A DNA stretch of 64,000 nucleotides from Cohaesibacter gelatinilyticus (GCF_900215605.1 NZ_OBEL01000001.1:1957435-2021434); one strand, 5' to 3'. Positions 8,836 to 18,321 are shown, numbered from the stretch's first letter. Notes: generated from the sequence alone by a model not told the origin. Numbers and translations are program-made.

Positions 8836-9996
8836 TCACACAATACGCTGCCCTTCGCGCCATACTTTATGGACTACTGGTATTCCATTGGAACGCTTCA
8901 CGCGACTGAAATCAGCTCGCTTGCCTATCGCGATCTCTCCGCGATCTGTCAACCCGGTTGCCTTGGCAGGATTGGAGGAGACCATTTTCACCGCATGCGG
9001 CAGAGAAATAGCGTCGACCTTGTCCGCCAGATAAAATACAGCCTGCACCAGCGAGAAGGGAATATAATCTGACGACAGGATATCGAGAACACCGGCTTCC
9101 GCCAAATCCTGAGCGGCAATATTACCTGAGTGAGACCCACCTCGCACAACGTTCGGTGCGCCCATCAACACGGCCATACCTGCATCATGAGAGGCTTTAG
9201 CCGCAACAAAGGTGGTTGGGAATTCTGCCACGTGAATATCTTGTTCAATGGCTTCCTGCACATGCTCCAATGTTGCATCATCATGGCTGGCAAGAATGAA
9301 ACCACGCTCCTGACAAATCTGCGCGATCGCAGAGCGATGCTTGTCAGAATTATTCTGGGACAGGGCAATTCGGCGGTCACAAAATGCCCTGAACTCATCA
9401 TCATTCATGTTGAGCTTGTTTTTGTAATAAACCGCATATTGATCGATATTGGTGAATTGCCGCTGCCCTGGCGAATGATCCATGACAGAAATCAACTTGA
9501 CCAGATCATGGTTTTCGAACTGCGAAAAGGCGCTCAAACAATCATCAGCCGAGACTTCACACCGCAAATGCAGGAAGTGATCGGCTCGCAAGCTCTGATC
9601 ATCAATGCCAATTTGAAACGCTTCAGCCAATGCCCACATGTCGTCATATTGTAGATCTGCATCTGTATCCAGGCCAACCCGCAAGGCGTCAAACACCGTG
9701 GTGATGCCAGAGGCCGCGATCTGCGCATCATGCGCCAGCACTGCCGCCATCGGGTTCCAACGAACGGAGGGACGAGGTGCATAGTGGCCTTCGACATGAT
9801 CGGTATGCAGCTCAACGAAGCCGGGAAGCAGATAATCACCATCAAAATCCTCGGCTTGTGCAGCTGCGCCATTGGTTAGCACCCCTTCACCGATATCCCA
9901 GATTTTGCCGTCCCGGATCTGGATATGGCCCGAAAGAACCTGATCCTCCAGAACGATCCGGGCATTATTGATAAGAACTTCATTGGAGTTGGTCAT
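8836..9996 (-). CDS. phnM: Ribose 1-methylphosphonate 5-triphosphate diphosphatase PhnM
   Basis: Amidohydrolase-fold metal enzyme (386 residues) that removes pyrophosphate from the triphosphate intermediate made by PhnGHIL before C-P bond cleavage by PhnJ. The metal-binding motif HTDHVEGH follows the first beta strands (LLPGFVELHTDH), and a further ASHDDAT motif lies in the middle. The ATG at 9996 overlaps the stop of the DUF1045 gene (ATGA), which decides it over a TTG at 10014. Confidence 0.95.
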   Translation of the reverse strand: MTNSNEVLINNARIVLEDQVLSGHIQIRDGKIWDIGEGVLTNGAAAQAEDFDGDYLLPGFVELHTDHVEGHYAPRPSVRWNPMAAVLAHDAQIAASGITTVFDALRVGLDTDADLQYDDMWALAEAFQIGIDDQSLRADHFLHLRCEVSADDCLSAFSQFENHDLVKLISVMDHSPGQRQFTNIDQYAVYYKNKLNMNDDEFRAFCDRRIALSQNNSDKHRSAIAQICQERGFILASHDDATLEHVQEAIEQDIHVAEFPTTFVAAKASHDAGMAVLMGAPNVVRGGSHSGNIAAQDLAEAGVLDILSSDYIPFSLVQAVFYLADKVDAISLPHAVKMVSSNPAKATGLTDRGEIAIGKRADFSRVKRSNGIPVVHKVWREGQRIV

Positions 9997-10733
9997 AACC
10001 CTAGTTCCTGACAAGAGGCAGCAACGGCCCCATTCTTGGAAGAACCAGTCAATTCAAACTGGCGATGACATGTAAAAGGAGCTCCGCGCTCTGGTTCAAC
10101 GAACAAAGCGATGGACGATAATTGAGGGGTTGTTGTTAAAGCTGGCCCGAATAAGTCACTAAGTGCGGGCAGCAACACATCACGCTGTTGATCTGAGAGC
10201 CGATCGGTCAAAGTCATGTGGAAGCGAAAATCTTCAAATATATGAGGATAGCCCCATTGCAAAAGGTTGTTTCGCTGGCGATCATTAAGACTATCGGGGT
10301 GGCGGCGAACTATATCAGCTTCTGATATGGGCGCTCGAAAAGTATCAAACTCCCGAACAAGCTTGGCTGCAAACTCCATTAATTCTGAACTGTCAGCAAT
10401 GGGGCACAATGCAAGAAACCGACCAAGCTCCTCAACTTGCAATGAGGGTAAGGATATGGCTGACTGATGCGCTCCAAATACTTCCAGTGCCTTTTCCAGA
10501 TCTGCCATAGATTTGCCATCAGCGAGTTCGAAAGGTGCTTTCAACGTCGCGTGAAACCCATAGCGTCGCGCATTCAAGGTCAGATCGTTCAGATCCTCAT
10601 CAGATAATCCTGGAATGGTGATGGAACGAGAAATATCCCGACCGACGACTGGATCTCTCCCCAGCCATGAGCAAGCCACCTGATAGAGTGGATCACTCAC
10701 CTTAGGAACATAATAAAGGGCATACCGAGGCAT
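9993..10733 (-). CDS. DUF1045 phosphonate-operon protein (2H phosphoesterase fold)
   Basis: Protein of 246 residues in the DUF1045 family, found almost only in alphaproteobacterial and related phn operons. Two His-x-Thr motifs, FHATLK near residue 60 and FHMTLT near residue 172, are the signature of the two-histidine phosphoesterase superfamily. This suggests action on a cyclic or phosphorylated ribose intermediate, possibly replacing PhnP (cyclic phosphodiesterase), which is absent here. The precise activity is inference. It lies between phnL and phnM, overlapping phnM by four bases. Confidence 0.88.
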   Translation of the reverse strand: MPRYALYYVPKVSDPLYQVACSWLGRDPVVGRDISRSITIPGLSDEDLNDLTLNARRYGFHATLKAPFELADGKSMADLEKALEVFGAHQSAISLPSLQVEELGRFLALCPIADSSELMEFAAKLVREFDTFRAPISEADIVRRHPDSLNDRQRNNLLQWGYPHIFEDFRFHMTLTDRLSDQQRDVLLPALSDLFGPALTTTPQLSSIALFVEPERGAPFTCHRQFELTGSSKNGAVAASCQELGL

Positions 10734-10814
10734 GAATTCTTCTCAAAACTGTTGATCGCAGGATCGAAAGCAAATTTCGACCCTATCCTTTTTATATGAC
10801 GCCAAAGTGTCGGT

Positions 10815-11534
10815 TCAGCCTGTTGTTGCCAACGTCTTGCGCTCAGTAGAAAACTGACTGACATTGATGATTTGATCGGCAATGGCATCGCGAACATCTG
10901 CATCATGAAAGATGCCCAGCATCGCAACATCCTGCTGTTTCTTTTCATTGATCAGATCAATCACAACAGCTCTGTTTGCTGCATCCAGTGACGCTGTTGG
11001 TTCATCCAACAACAGGATCGGATGGTTGGTCAGAAAGCCTCTGGCAATATTGACGCGCTGTTGCTCACCACCAGAAAAGGTAGCCGGTGGCAATTGCCAA
11101 AGATCTTCTGGCAAATTCAAACGGGCAAGAAGTTCCCCTGCTTTTTGCCGAGCCACTTCTTGGCTTTCCCCCTGCTCCAGCAGCCCCTCTGCCGCCACAT
11201 CCAGTGCAGATACACGCGGCATGGCCCTCAGGAATTGGGAAACATATCCAATGACATCTCGGCGCAGGCGCAGCATCTCACGCGGGGATGCCTGCACCAA
11301 ATCAAGAATAGCATCCTCTCGCGGAACCAAAATCTGACCATTGTTGCAACCATAATTGCCGTAGATCATTTTCAGGATCGAACTTTTACCAACCCCGGAT
11401 GGACCACCAAGAACGGTACATTGCCCAGCTTGCAATGAGAAAGAGACATTGCGAACAACTGGAATGGTAATTGAGCCACGCAAATGCATGACAAAGATTT
11501 TGGAGACATCTGAGACAACCAAAGGAACAGTCAT
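10815..11534 (-). CDS. phnL: C-P lyase complex ABC-type subunit PhnL
   Basis: ABC-ATPase-like protein of 239 residues, part of the PhnGHIL/K machinery that attaches phosphonate to ATP ribose. Walker A GGPSGVGKSS, signature FSGGEQQRV and Walker B ILLLDEPTASLD are visible. The N-terminus (DVSKIFVMHLRGSITIPV) is typical of PhnL. The ATG at 11534 lies ten bases after the phnK stop. An 81-base gap follows before the DUF1045 gene, the only sizeable gap in the operon. Confidence 0.95.
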   Translation of the reverse strand: MTVPLVVSDVSKIFVMHLRGSITIPVVRNVSFSLQAGQCTVLGGPSGVGKSSILKMIYGNYGCNNGQILVPREDAILDLVQASPREMLRLRRDVIGYVSQFLRAMPRVSALDVAAEGLLEQGESQEVARQKAGELLARLNLPEDLWQLPPATFSGGEQQRVNIARGFLTNHPILLLDEPTASLDAANRAVVIDLINEKKQQDVAMLGIFHDADVRDAIADQIINVSQFSTERKTLATTG

Positions 11535-11544
11535 AGCATTCGCC

Positions 11545-12369
11545 CTAAACCTGCAAGATGGAAGAAATAAGAAGTTGGGTATAAGGCGCTTGCGGATCAT
11601 CCAGCACGCGATCCGTCAGCCCTTCTTCAATCACATGACCATCTTTCATCACGATCATCCGGTGAGAAAGAAGCCTGGCAACCGCCAAATCATGCGTTAC
11701 CACGATGGCTGCAAGCCCAAGATTGCTCACGAGATTGCGCAACAGATCAAGTAAACGCGCCTGAACCGAAACATCGAGCCCACCAGTCGGCTCATCCATG
11801 AACACCAGCCGTGGCCCCGTCACCAGATTGCGAGCAATCTGCAAACGCTGCCGCATACCACCGGAAAAATCCCGTGGCTGGTCGTCAATACGATCCTCCG
11901 AGATCTCAACCTGCTCCAACCAATCGGTTGCAGTTGATCGAATGGAACCATAATGACGATGACCAACTGCCATCAAACGCTCTCCCACATTGGCCCCGGC
12001 GGAGACTGTCATCCGTAATCCATCAGCTGAATTTTGATGCACGAAGCCCCAGTCAGTCCGCATCAAGAAACGCTTGTCCGCTTCCTGCATATGGCAGACA
12101 TCCTGAACGGAACCATCGCGCATCCGGTAATTGACCAAGCCAGAGGTTGGCAACATGCGGGTGGATATGCAATTCAGAAGCGTGGATTTCCCCGAACCGG
12201 ATTCCCCAACAATCGCGAGTACTTCTCCCGGATACAGATCAAATGAAACATTCTCGCAACCACGTCTCGCCCCATAAAACTTGGAGATGGAACGCACTTC
12301 CAACAAAGGCAAATCTTGCAATGCGGTGCTTGGGGTATTTTGCAAATCATTAGGTTGAACGATGGTCAT
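11545..12369 (-). CDS. phnK: C-P lyase system ABC-type protein PhnK
   Basis: ABC-type ATPase of 274 residues that binds the PhnGHIJ core through PhnJ. Walker A is GESGSGKST, signature FSGGMRQRL, Walker B LVFMDEPTGGLD. It starts with an ATGA overlap on the phnJ stop, a mark of tight translational coupling. It is somewhat longer at the N-terminus than many PhnK proteins, with a 20-residue extension before the first strand. Confidence 0.95.
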   Translation of the reverse strand: MTIVQPNDLQNTPSTALQDLPLLEVRSISKFYGARRGCENVSFDLYPGEVLAIVGESGSGKSTLLNCISTRMLPTSGLVNYRMRDGSVQDVCHMQEADKRFLMRTDWGFVHQNSADGLRMTVSAGANVGERLMAVGHRHYGSIRSTATDWLEQVEISEDRIDDQPRDFSGGMRQRLQIARNLVTGPRLVFMDEPTGGLDVSVQARLLDLLRNLVSNLGLAAIVVTHDLAVARLLSHRMIVMKDGHVIEEGLTDRVLDDPQAPYTQLLISSILQV

Positions 12370-13292
12370 TGCATAGCCTCCATCGACGCGACTGTTTCAT
12401 CTTCATTATTCACGACACCAGTATGACCATTGGCCCTGCGCTCTTCGCAATAATCGCTATCAGAGCAGACAAACATGCGTGATCCTTGATCATCCAGAAT
12501 GATCTCATCCAGAAACACATCAGTCCCACCACAAAGGGCACATGGTTCGTCGAATTTTTGAATTTCAAACGGATGATCTTCAAAATCGAGACTGACCACT
12601 TCTGTATGAGGTGGGATTGCGTAGATACGCATTTCTCGTCCCGCACCAAACAATTGCAGAGCTTTGGAACGATGCATTTTGGGGTTATCAAATTTCGGGA
12701 TAGGAGATGGATCAGTCACATAGCGACCACTCACCTTAACCGGATAAGCGTAATTGGTAGAGATATGCCCTTTCTGGGCAATATCCTCATATAGCTTCAC
12801 ATGTATGAGCCCATAATCCTCGACCGCGTGCATCTTGCGCGTCTCGGTTTCTCGCGGCTCCAAAAAGCGCAAAGGTTCCGGGATCGGCACTTGATACACC
12901 AGAATCTGCCCCTCTTGCAGAGGTTCTTCGGGAATACGATGGCGGGTCTGAATGATGCTGGCATCCTTGGTATGTGTTGTGATGTCTACTCGCGCCATCT
13001 TGGCAAAAAATGCACGGATCGAGACCGCATTAGTGGTATCATCCGATCCCTGATCGATGACCTTGAACACGTCATCTTCACCAATAATGGCCGCGCTTAC
13101 CTGCACCCCACCAGTCCCCCAACCATAGGGCATTGGCATCTCACGCGAAGCAAACGGCACCTGATAGCCGGGGATGGCAATGGCTTTCAAAATGGCCCGA
13201 CGGATCATGCGTTTGGTCTGCTCATCCAGATAGGCAAAATTATAGTCGGCAAAACTACCATCATCTCTTGTTTGTGCGGACAGAGCTTTCAT
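12366..13292 (-). CDS. phnJ: C-P lyase radical SAM subunit PhnJ
   Basis: The carbon-phosphorus lyase itself (308 residues), an unusual radical SAM enzyme that cleaves ribose 1-methylphosphonate 5-phosphate to methane and a cyclic phosphate. The cluster cysteines are spaced as in the known family: C251-X2-C254-X21-C276, followed by C282. The conserved segment PMPYGWGTGG lies near residue 55. It overlaps phnI and phnK by four bases each, so the operon core is intact and probably functional. Confidence 0.97.
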   Translation of the reverse strand: MKALSAQTRDDGSFADYNFAYLDEQTKRMIRRAILKAIAIPGYQVPFASREMPMPYGWGTGGVQVSAAIIGEDDVFKVIDQGSDDTTNAVSIRAFFAKMARVDITTHTKDASIIQTRHRIPEEPLQEGQILVYQVPIPEPLRFLEPRETETRKMHAVEDYGLIHVKLYEDIAQKGHISTNYAYPVKVSGRYVTDPSPIPKFDNPKMHRSKALQLFGAGREMRIYAIPPHTEVVSLDFEDHPFEIQKFDEPCALCGGTDVFLDEIILDDQGSRMFVCSDSDYCEERRANGHTGVVNNEDETVASMEAMQ

Positions 13293-14431
13293 TGCGCCGC
13301 CTCCCCATCAAAAGCGGGCTCGACTGCTTCGACCCCTTCCCCATTTCGCTGAAAATATTCCGCCTGCATCTGGCGAACCTGTTTCAGTTCCGCCTGAAAA
13401 TCCACATAATGCGGCAGTTTCAAGTGCTCCACGAAGCCAGTGGACTGCACATTATCGGAATGAGAAATCACAAATTCCTCATCCTGAGCCGGGGCAATAA
13501 TATCTTCACCTAATTCTTCAGCCCGCAACGCCCGATCACACAGTGCCATGGACATAGCCTTGCGTTCGGACTGGCCGAAAACCAGACCATAGCCACGAGT
13601 AAAACGCGGTGGTATTTTCAAGGAGCCAATAAACTGGTTAACCATCTGGCATTCAGATATCTGTATCCGGCCAACGGAGACACTGAAGCCAAGTTCAGGA
13701 ATTTCCATCTCCACATCCACCTCACCAATGCGGATTTCGCCAGCAAATGGATGATTGCGCGCATAACCACGTTGCGTGGAATAGCCAAGAGCCAGCAGGA
13801 AGCCTTCATCTCCGCGCGAAAGTGCCTGCAAGCGCAAATCACGACCCATTGGATATTCCAAAGGCTCGCGGGTCAAATCACCCGGCTCGTCCATTTCCTC
13901 CCCTTCACACGGCAGCTCACTATCAGGCTCCATCAAATCTTCATCAGCAATCAGATCTGAAACACGAGGCATGGTCCGCGCACTATCAGCAATCTCTTGT
14001 TGCTCCCCTTTTGGCACCTCACCATCTGTCGCCAGATCTGGGTCCAGCAAACGATGGGTGTAGTCAAAGGTAGGCCCCAGGATCTGACCGCCCGGCAAAT
14101 CCTTGAAAGTCGCCGAAATACGGCGCTGGATTTGCATCTTGCTGGTATCAATCGGATTGCTATATCCAAACCGTGGCAACGTGGTACGATAAGCACGCAT
14201 CAGGAAGATCGCTTCAATCAGATCACCACGAGCCTGTTTGACTGCCAGCGCTCCCAACTCACGATCATAGAGTGCCCCTTCGCTCATCACCCTATCAACC
14301 GCCAGTGAGAGCTGCTGATCGATCTGATCCAATTCCAATACTGGCACATCACGGTCACCACGGCGGCGATCAGCCAGCAAGCGATGAGCATTATTGATGG
14401 CAGTTTCGCCACCTTTCACAGCAACATACAT
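13289..14431 (-). CDS. phnI: C-P lyase complex subunit PhnI
   Basis: Core subunit (380 residues) that displaces adenine from ATP in the first step of phosphonate breakdown. The N-terminus MYVAVKGGETAINNAH and the GYARNHPFAGEIRIGEV segment are highly characteristic. The ATG at 14431 is preceded by GGAGAG. It overlaps phnJ by four bases and lies twelve bases after phnH. Confidence 0.97.
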   Translation of the reverse strand: MYVAVKGGETAINNAHRLLADRRRGDRDVPVLELDQIDQQLSLAVDRVMSEGALYDRELGALAVKQARGDLIEAIFLMRAYRTTLPRFGYSNPIDTSKMQIQRRISATFKDLPGGQILGPTFDYTHRLLDPDLATDGEVPKGEQQEIADSARTMPRVSDLIADEDLMEPDSELPCEGEEMDEPGDLTREPLEYPMGRDLRLQALSRGDEGFLLALGYSTQRGYARNHPFAGEIRIGEVDVEMEIPELGFSVSVGRIQISECQMVNQFIGSLKIPPRFTRGYGLVFGQSERKAMSMALCDRALRAEELGEDIIAPAQDEEFVISHSDNVQSTGFVEHLKLPHYVDFQAELKQVRQMQAEYFQRNGEGVEAVEPAFDGEAAQ

Positions 14432-14443
14432 ATCGCTCTCCTG

Positions 14444-15082
14444 TTATTCAGCTCGCTCAAGGACAAGACGTGTGCTGCGTGGCAGGCAGGCAACTTCATG
14501 CTCACCAACCAGCATCAGATCAACACCTCTGGGGAAGAAACTCTGATTGACCTGCCATTGCTGCTCAAAACGCATCGGTTGGGGCGTAAAATCAAACTTC
14601 GCCGTTCCATCAATGCCAGGGCCTTGCAAGACAAGGTCTCCAGCGTCGGCCAACATATGTTTCACATTGAGAAGCAGTGTCGTGGAGCGATCTGGATAAG
14701 CCTGATCTCCACGATTGAAATGATCGAGATCCGGCATCCCGGCAATATCATTGATCAGTGCGAAACTGGCCTGATCGGGGTCATCAACGATGGGTGCCCC
14801 AATGTGAAAGGTGATCCAATCCTGTATGGATTTTTCCGATCTCAAAATATCATCCAGCCAGACAGGCGTCTCAGGATCGGCCAACATAGTCAATAGACCA
14901 GCCATCAATGGTTGAAGAGGCGCAGGTGGCAACGCATCACAAGAAGCAGGATAGATTTGACCCGGCTGTGCCATGGCGTTCATTGCAGCGCGAAACAAAC
15001 TCTGTGTCTGTGTTGCTGCATCACCAATGCCACCGGCAAGAGCCTCGGATTCTGCACCCAAAATATCAGATGACAGGGCCAT
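14444..15082 (-). CDS. phnH: C-P lyase complex subunit PhnH
   Basis: Structural subunit of the PhnGHIJ complex, 212 residues. It has the family segment FRAAMNAMAQPGQIYP near the N-terminus and a C-terminal region with PRGVDLMLVG. The start is the ATG at 15082, which shares bases with the phnG stop (TGATG); a TTG one codon upstream is less likely. Confidence 0.95.
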   Translation of the reverse strand: MALSSDILGAESEALAGGIGDAATQTQSLFRAAMNAMAQPGQIYPASCDALPPAPLQPLMAGLLTMLADPETPVWLDDILRSEKSIQDWITFHIGAPIVDDPDQASFALINDIAGMPDLDHFNRGDQAYPDRSTTLLLNVKHMLADAGDLVLQGPGIDGTAKFDFTPQPMRFEQQWQVNQSFFPRGVDLMLVGEHEVACLPRSTRLVLERAE

Positions 15083-15534
15083 CAATCATCTCCTCGCACC
15101 ATTGTGAAAAATGAAACCTTGGTCGCTTCCGCTTCAGCCTGAGCCACATCATCTTGTTGGCTCAGCTGTTCTTGCAGAGGTAATACAATTTTCTCCTCCA
15201 CCAGATTGGAAAATTCAGGTTGTTCTGCCAGTGCATCGATAACCGCAGCCAGCTGGGCTTTTGCAGCGTTACGACCCAACATGACTGAGTGGCCCAGGGT
15301 GCCATCTTCCAGCCGCACGGTAGCACGTGTCACGGTCGCCTCACCAAAATTGAACGGCGCGCCACCGCCGCCCATGCGCCCACGCAGAGCCAAAAGGCCT
15401 GTCTCAGGCCCTCTTACCATTTCGCAACATGGATCGAGCCCTAGAGGCTTCCAAAGCGCCAGCATTTGTTTGGCCCCTGCTCGAGCTAGAATTGCCAGAC
15501 GCGCTTGCCGTTTTTCCTGATTGGTTTGCACCAT
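15082..15534 (-). CDS. phnG: C-P lyase complex subunit PhnG
   Basis: First gene of the operon, 150 residues, the usual PhnG length. The conserved PETGLLALRGRMGGGGAPFNFGE stretch is split here by position: PETGL near residue 43 and GGGGAPFN near residue 56. It includes the conserved glycine-rich loop. The ATG at 15534 is preferred to a TTG at 15558 because it gives the family length. It is transcribed away from phnF. Confidence 0.93.
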   Translation of the reverse strand: MVQTNQEKRQARLAILARAGAKQMLALWKPLGLDPCCEMVRGPETGLLALRGRMGGGGAPFNFGEATVTRATVRLEDGTLGHSVMLGRNAAKAQLAAVIDALAEQPEFSNLVEEKIVLPLQEQLSQQDDVAQAEAEATKVSFFTMVRGDD

Positions 15535-15593
15535 CACACCATCATCTTTCCCGTTCAAACCTGCTAACCAGATTATTTGATCAGCAAATTTTA

Positions 15594-15613
15594 TTGTCTA
15601 ATTAAATAGACAA
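15594..15613. promoter_or_regulatory. Palindrome TTGTCTA-N6-TAGACAA, probable PhnF operator
   Basis: Perfect inverted repeat with seven-base arms (15594-15600 and 15607-15613) in the phnG/phnF intergenic region. Operators of HutC-subfamily GntR regulators such as PhnF are short palindromes containing GTCTA-type half-sites. The position between divergent genes fits a shared operator. The assignment to PhnF is inference from location and form. Confidence 0.6.
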
Positions 15614-15644
15614 ATCATGATGGGCGACTTTTACGCATCCCACA

Positions 15645-15660
15645 TGTCACCCATGTGACA
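15645..15660. promoter_or_regulatory. Second palindrome TGTCAC-N4-GTGACA upstream of phnF
   Basis: Inverted repeat with six-base arms, nested with CACATG/CATGTG. It lies about 50 bases before the chosen phnF start, inside a possible GTG-started extension of the phnF frame. It could be a second operator or part of a phosphate-control site; the sequence alone does not decide. Confidence 0.4.
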
Positions 15661-15708
15661 AACAATGAGATTAATGCTAGGCCTCGAATACAAGACTTAG
15701 GGGCAAAT

Positions 15709-16464
15709 ATGGCAGAAGCACACCTCAAATCCGGACTTGAACGCCGTTCAGGTATTGCCTTATGGCGTCAAATTGCTGATGCTATTCGCGCAGGCATCGG
15801 CTCCGGCTTGGGAGATGAAGATGGCCGCCTACCACCAGAAGTGCAGTTGGCAGAAGAGTTTGGCGTCAATCGCCACACGGTTAGGGCAGCCATATCAGCT
15901 CTTGTAAACGATGGCGTCCTTCAAGCACATCAGGGTCGTGGCACTTTCATTGTAGAGCCCGAGCGTCTGACCTACCCAATCTCCAAACGCACCCGATTCT
16001 CAACAGGCTTGGAAAGTCAGACACAGGCAATCACTGGCCATTTCATTTCATCCGAGCATGTGGCCGCAAAACCGGAAGTTGCCAAGGCGTTGAAGCTGGA
16101 AATTGGCGCTGAGGTGATTTGCATGCAAACCCTTCGCAAAGGCGACGGCATACCTCTGGTTCGATCCACCGCATGGTTCGATGCCAAACGCTTTCCAGAT
16201 CTGGCAGAGCGTTATCAGGAAAACCTGTCCATCACCAGATCCTTTAAAGCATGCGGCCTGGATGATTATGTCCGCCAATCGACAGTCATTGAAGCCCATC
16301 ACGCCAGTATCCGCGATAGTGACATGCTCAATCTATCTCCTGGTGCCTTGATCCTCGTTCTCAAGGCCATCAACACGGATCTCGATGGGGTTCCGGTGGA
16401 GTATTCCAAAGGCCGCTATTCGGCAGATCGAGTTAAATTGCAGATAGAAAGTTCGGATTTCTAG
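15709..16464 (+). CDS. phnF: GntR-family regulator PhnF
   Basis: HutC-subfamily GntR repressor of 251 residues. The N-terminal winged helix contains LPPEVQLAEEFGVNRHTVRAAI, and the C-terminal UTRA ligand-binding domain spans about residues 95-250. The ATG at 15709 follows TAGGGG by about six bases and gives the family length; a GTG at 15655 is in frame but would include the upstream palindrome. It is divergent from phnG and likely represses the C-P lyase operon in the absence of a phosphonate-derived ligand. Confidence 0.93.
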   Translation: MAEAHLKSGLERRSGIALWRQIADAIRAGIGSGLGDEDGRLPPEVQLAEEFGVNRHTVRAAISALVNDGVLQAHQGRGTFIVEPERLTYPISKRTRFSTGLESQTQAITGHFISSEHVAAKPEVAKALKLEIGAEVICMQTLRKGDGIPLVRSTAWFDAKRFPDLAERYQENLSITRSFKACGLDDYVRQSTVIEAHHASIRDSDMLNLSPGALILVLKAINTDLDGVPVEYSKGRYSADRVKLQIESSDF

Positions 16465-16489
16465 GCTTGACGAACATTTTCGTCAAGCC
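16464..16489. terminator. Stem-loop between convergent phnF and acyl-CoA synthetase genes
   Basis: Perfect eleven-base-pair stem GGCTTGACGAA/TTCGTCAAGCC with a CATT loop, starting at the last base of the phnF stop codon. There is no clear T-run on either side, so termination may be weak or bidirectional. It sits between two converging genes. Confidence 0.65.
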
Positions 16490-16513
16490 CGCATATGGTC
16501 CAGCAAATTTCAT

Positions 16514-18214
16514 TCACTTCGCAGCCTTGTCCGCTTTTGCCTCATCGACGGCCATCGTGCGCAATTGCCCGCGAATGATCTTGCCGGTCGTCGTCATTGG
16601 CATTTCATCAATGAAGCGAACCACCCGGGGATATTCGTGGGCTGCAAGGCGAGATTTAACAAAAAGAGCGATCTCTTTTTCCAGATCATCACTTGGCTCA
16701 TAGCCATCAGCCAATTTGATATAGGCAGCCACCACGGCATTGCGAAGCTCGTCAGGTTTGCCAACCACCCCCGCAAACTGAACAGCAGGGTGACGCAGCA
16801 GGCAATCTTCCACCTCACCCGGTCCGATACGATAACCAGCAGAACCAATCACATCATCATCCCGTCCGACAAAGCGAATATAGCCGTCGTCATCACAGAC
16901 ACCCTGATCTCCAGTCAGCAACCAATGCCCCTCAGGGCCTTTGACAAACTTGTCATCCGTTGCCTTCGGATTATTCCAATAACGAAGAAACATCACCGGG
17001 TCGGGGGACAGGACGCCAATCGCTCCTTCCTGCCCCACAGGCATGCGCTCACCACTATCAGCATCAAGCACAGCAAGTTCATGCCCCGGCACAGGCTTGC
17101 CCATGGTTCCTGGCCGCGTCAACTCGAGATCCGCACAGGATGAGACAATCATGTTGCATTCCGTCTGACCATAAAACTCATTGATCGTGGTACCAAGAAC
17201 CTGTTGGCCCCATTCGATCAGCTCTGTTCCAAGGCTCTCCCCGCCAGATGCCACCGAGCGCATCTCAATGCCCCAACAGGCACATTTTGAAACCTGACGC
17301 ATCATTTTCAACGCTGTTGGCGGCAGAAAAGTATTCTGAATGCCGTGTACCTTGATCAGATCGAGTGCCGCTTCTCCGGTAAATTTGGAGAAACGTCGCG
17401 CCACAACTGGCACACCATGATGAAGCGCAGGCATCAAGACATCCAGCAAGCCACCGATCCAGGCCCAATCTGCAGGTGTCCATATCTTGTCACCAGTTTG
17501 AGGGAAGAAATTATGACTGATCTCTACTCCCGGCAAATGTCCAAGCAACACGCGGTGCCCATGCAAAGCGCCTTTGGGGTTACCAGTCGTGCCAGAAGTG
17601 TAAATCAGAATGGCGGGGTCATCTGATCGGCTATCAAACGGTGTGAAATCCTCACTCTGTCCTTTGCATGCACTTGAGAAATCTTCAACACCATCATCAG
17701 CACCATCAACCGATAGGATAACTTGCAACTCGGGCAGTCGATCCCGTAAAGCCGTAAGCTTGGCAACGCCTTCCTTATTGGTGATGATTGCTCGCGCACC
17801 CGAATCATTGAGCCGGTGTTCCAGTGCTTCCTCACCAAACAGAGTGAAAAGCGGAATGGACACACAGCCCATTTTCAACGCAGCAATATGGGCGATGGCG
17901 GTTTCAATGCTCTGCGGCAACAACACACCAACCCGATCTCCAATCGCCTCTTCACCATCGCCAGATGGCTTCGTTCCCTTACCCTTTACACCACGCTCAG
18001 CCAAAGCATTGGCCAATTGGTTGGAGAGCGCCTTGAGATCAGCAAAACTCACCTCATGGCTGCTCAAATCCTCTTCAACATCAATGATGGCGGTACGATT
18101 AGGATCTTCAGCAGCCCATTTATCGCAAATATCCCAGCCAATATTATAACGCTCCGGCACCTGCCAGTGAAAATCAGCACAGGTCTGCTCGTAAGTCTCT
18201 TTTTTTATCAGCAT
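16514..18214 (-). CDS. AMP-forming acyl-CoA synthetase
   Basis: Adenylate-forming enzyme (566 residues) that activates a carboxylic acid with ATP and joins it to CoA. The P-loop motif YTSGTTGNPKGALH lies near residue 208, NEFYGQTE is the A5 motif, and LLTGDQG and TTTGKIIRGQLR are the A7 and A10 motifs with the catalytic lysine. It resembles medium-chain or acetyl-CoA synthetase-like proteins. A Gly/Lys-rich insertion (about residues 76-93) is unusual. The start is preceded by GGGAGG. It stands alone between phnF and a CBS gene, so the substrate is unknown. Confidence 0.88.
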   Translation of the reverse strand: MLIKKETYEQTCADFHWQVPERYNIGWDICDKWAAEDPNRTAIIDVEEDLSSHEVSFADLKALSNQLANALAERGVKGKGTKPSGDGEEAIGDRVGVLLPQSIETAIAHIAALKMGCVSIPLFTLFGEEALEHRLNDSGARAIITNKEGVAKLTALRDRLPELQVILSVDGADDGVEDFSSACKGQSEDFTPFDSRSDDPAILIYTSGTTGNPKGALHGHRVLLGHLPGVEISHNFFPQTGDKIWTPADWAWIGGLLDVLMPALHHGVPVVARRFSKFTGEAALDLIKVHGIQNTFLPPTALKMMRQVSKCACWGIEMRSVASGGESLGTELIEWGQQVLGTTINEFYGQTECNMIVSSCADLELTRPGTMGKPVPGHELAVLDADSGERMPVGQEGAIGVLSPDPVMFLRYWNNPKATDDKFVKGPEGHWLLTGDQGVCDDDGYIRFVGRDDDVIGSAGYRIGPGEVEDCLLRHPAVQFAGVVGKPDELRNAVVAAYIKLADGYEPSDDLEKEIALFVKSRLAAHEYPRVVRFIDEMPMTTTGKIIRGQLRTMAVDEAKADKAAK

Positions 18215-18321
18215 GATGTCCTCCCGCGCTCTTTATGACAGGTCCCCCATCTGCCCCATAGCGCAAAAATACGGCAAGCTTTCCGCGTTCCTACCGTACA
18301 GAAATACACTCGATGAAACTG

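Noticed and set aside
15655..15708. GTG-started extension of phnF
   Set aside because: It would begin inside the second palindrome. The ATG at 15709 has a ribosome site and gives the normal protein length.
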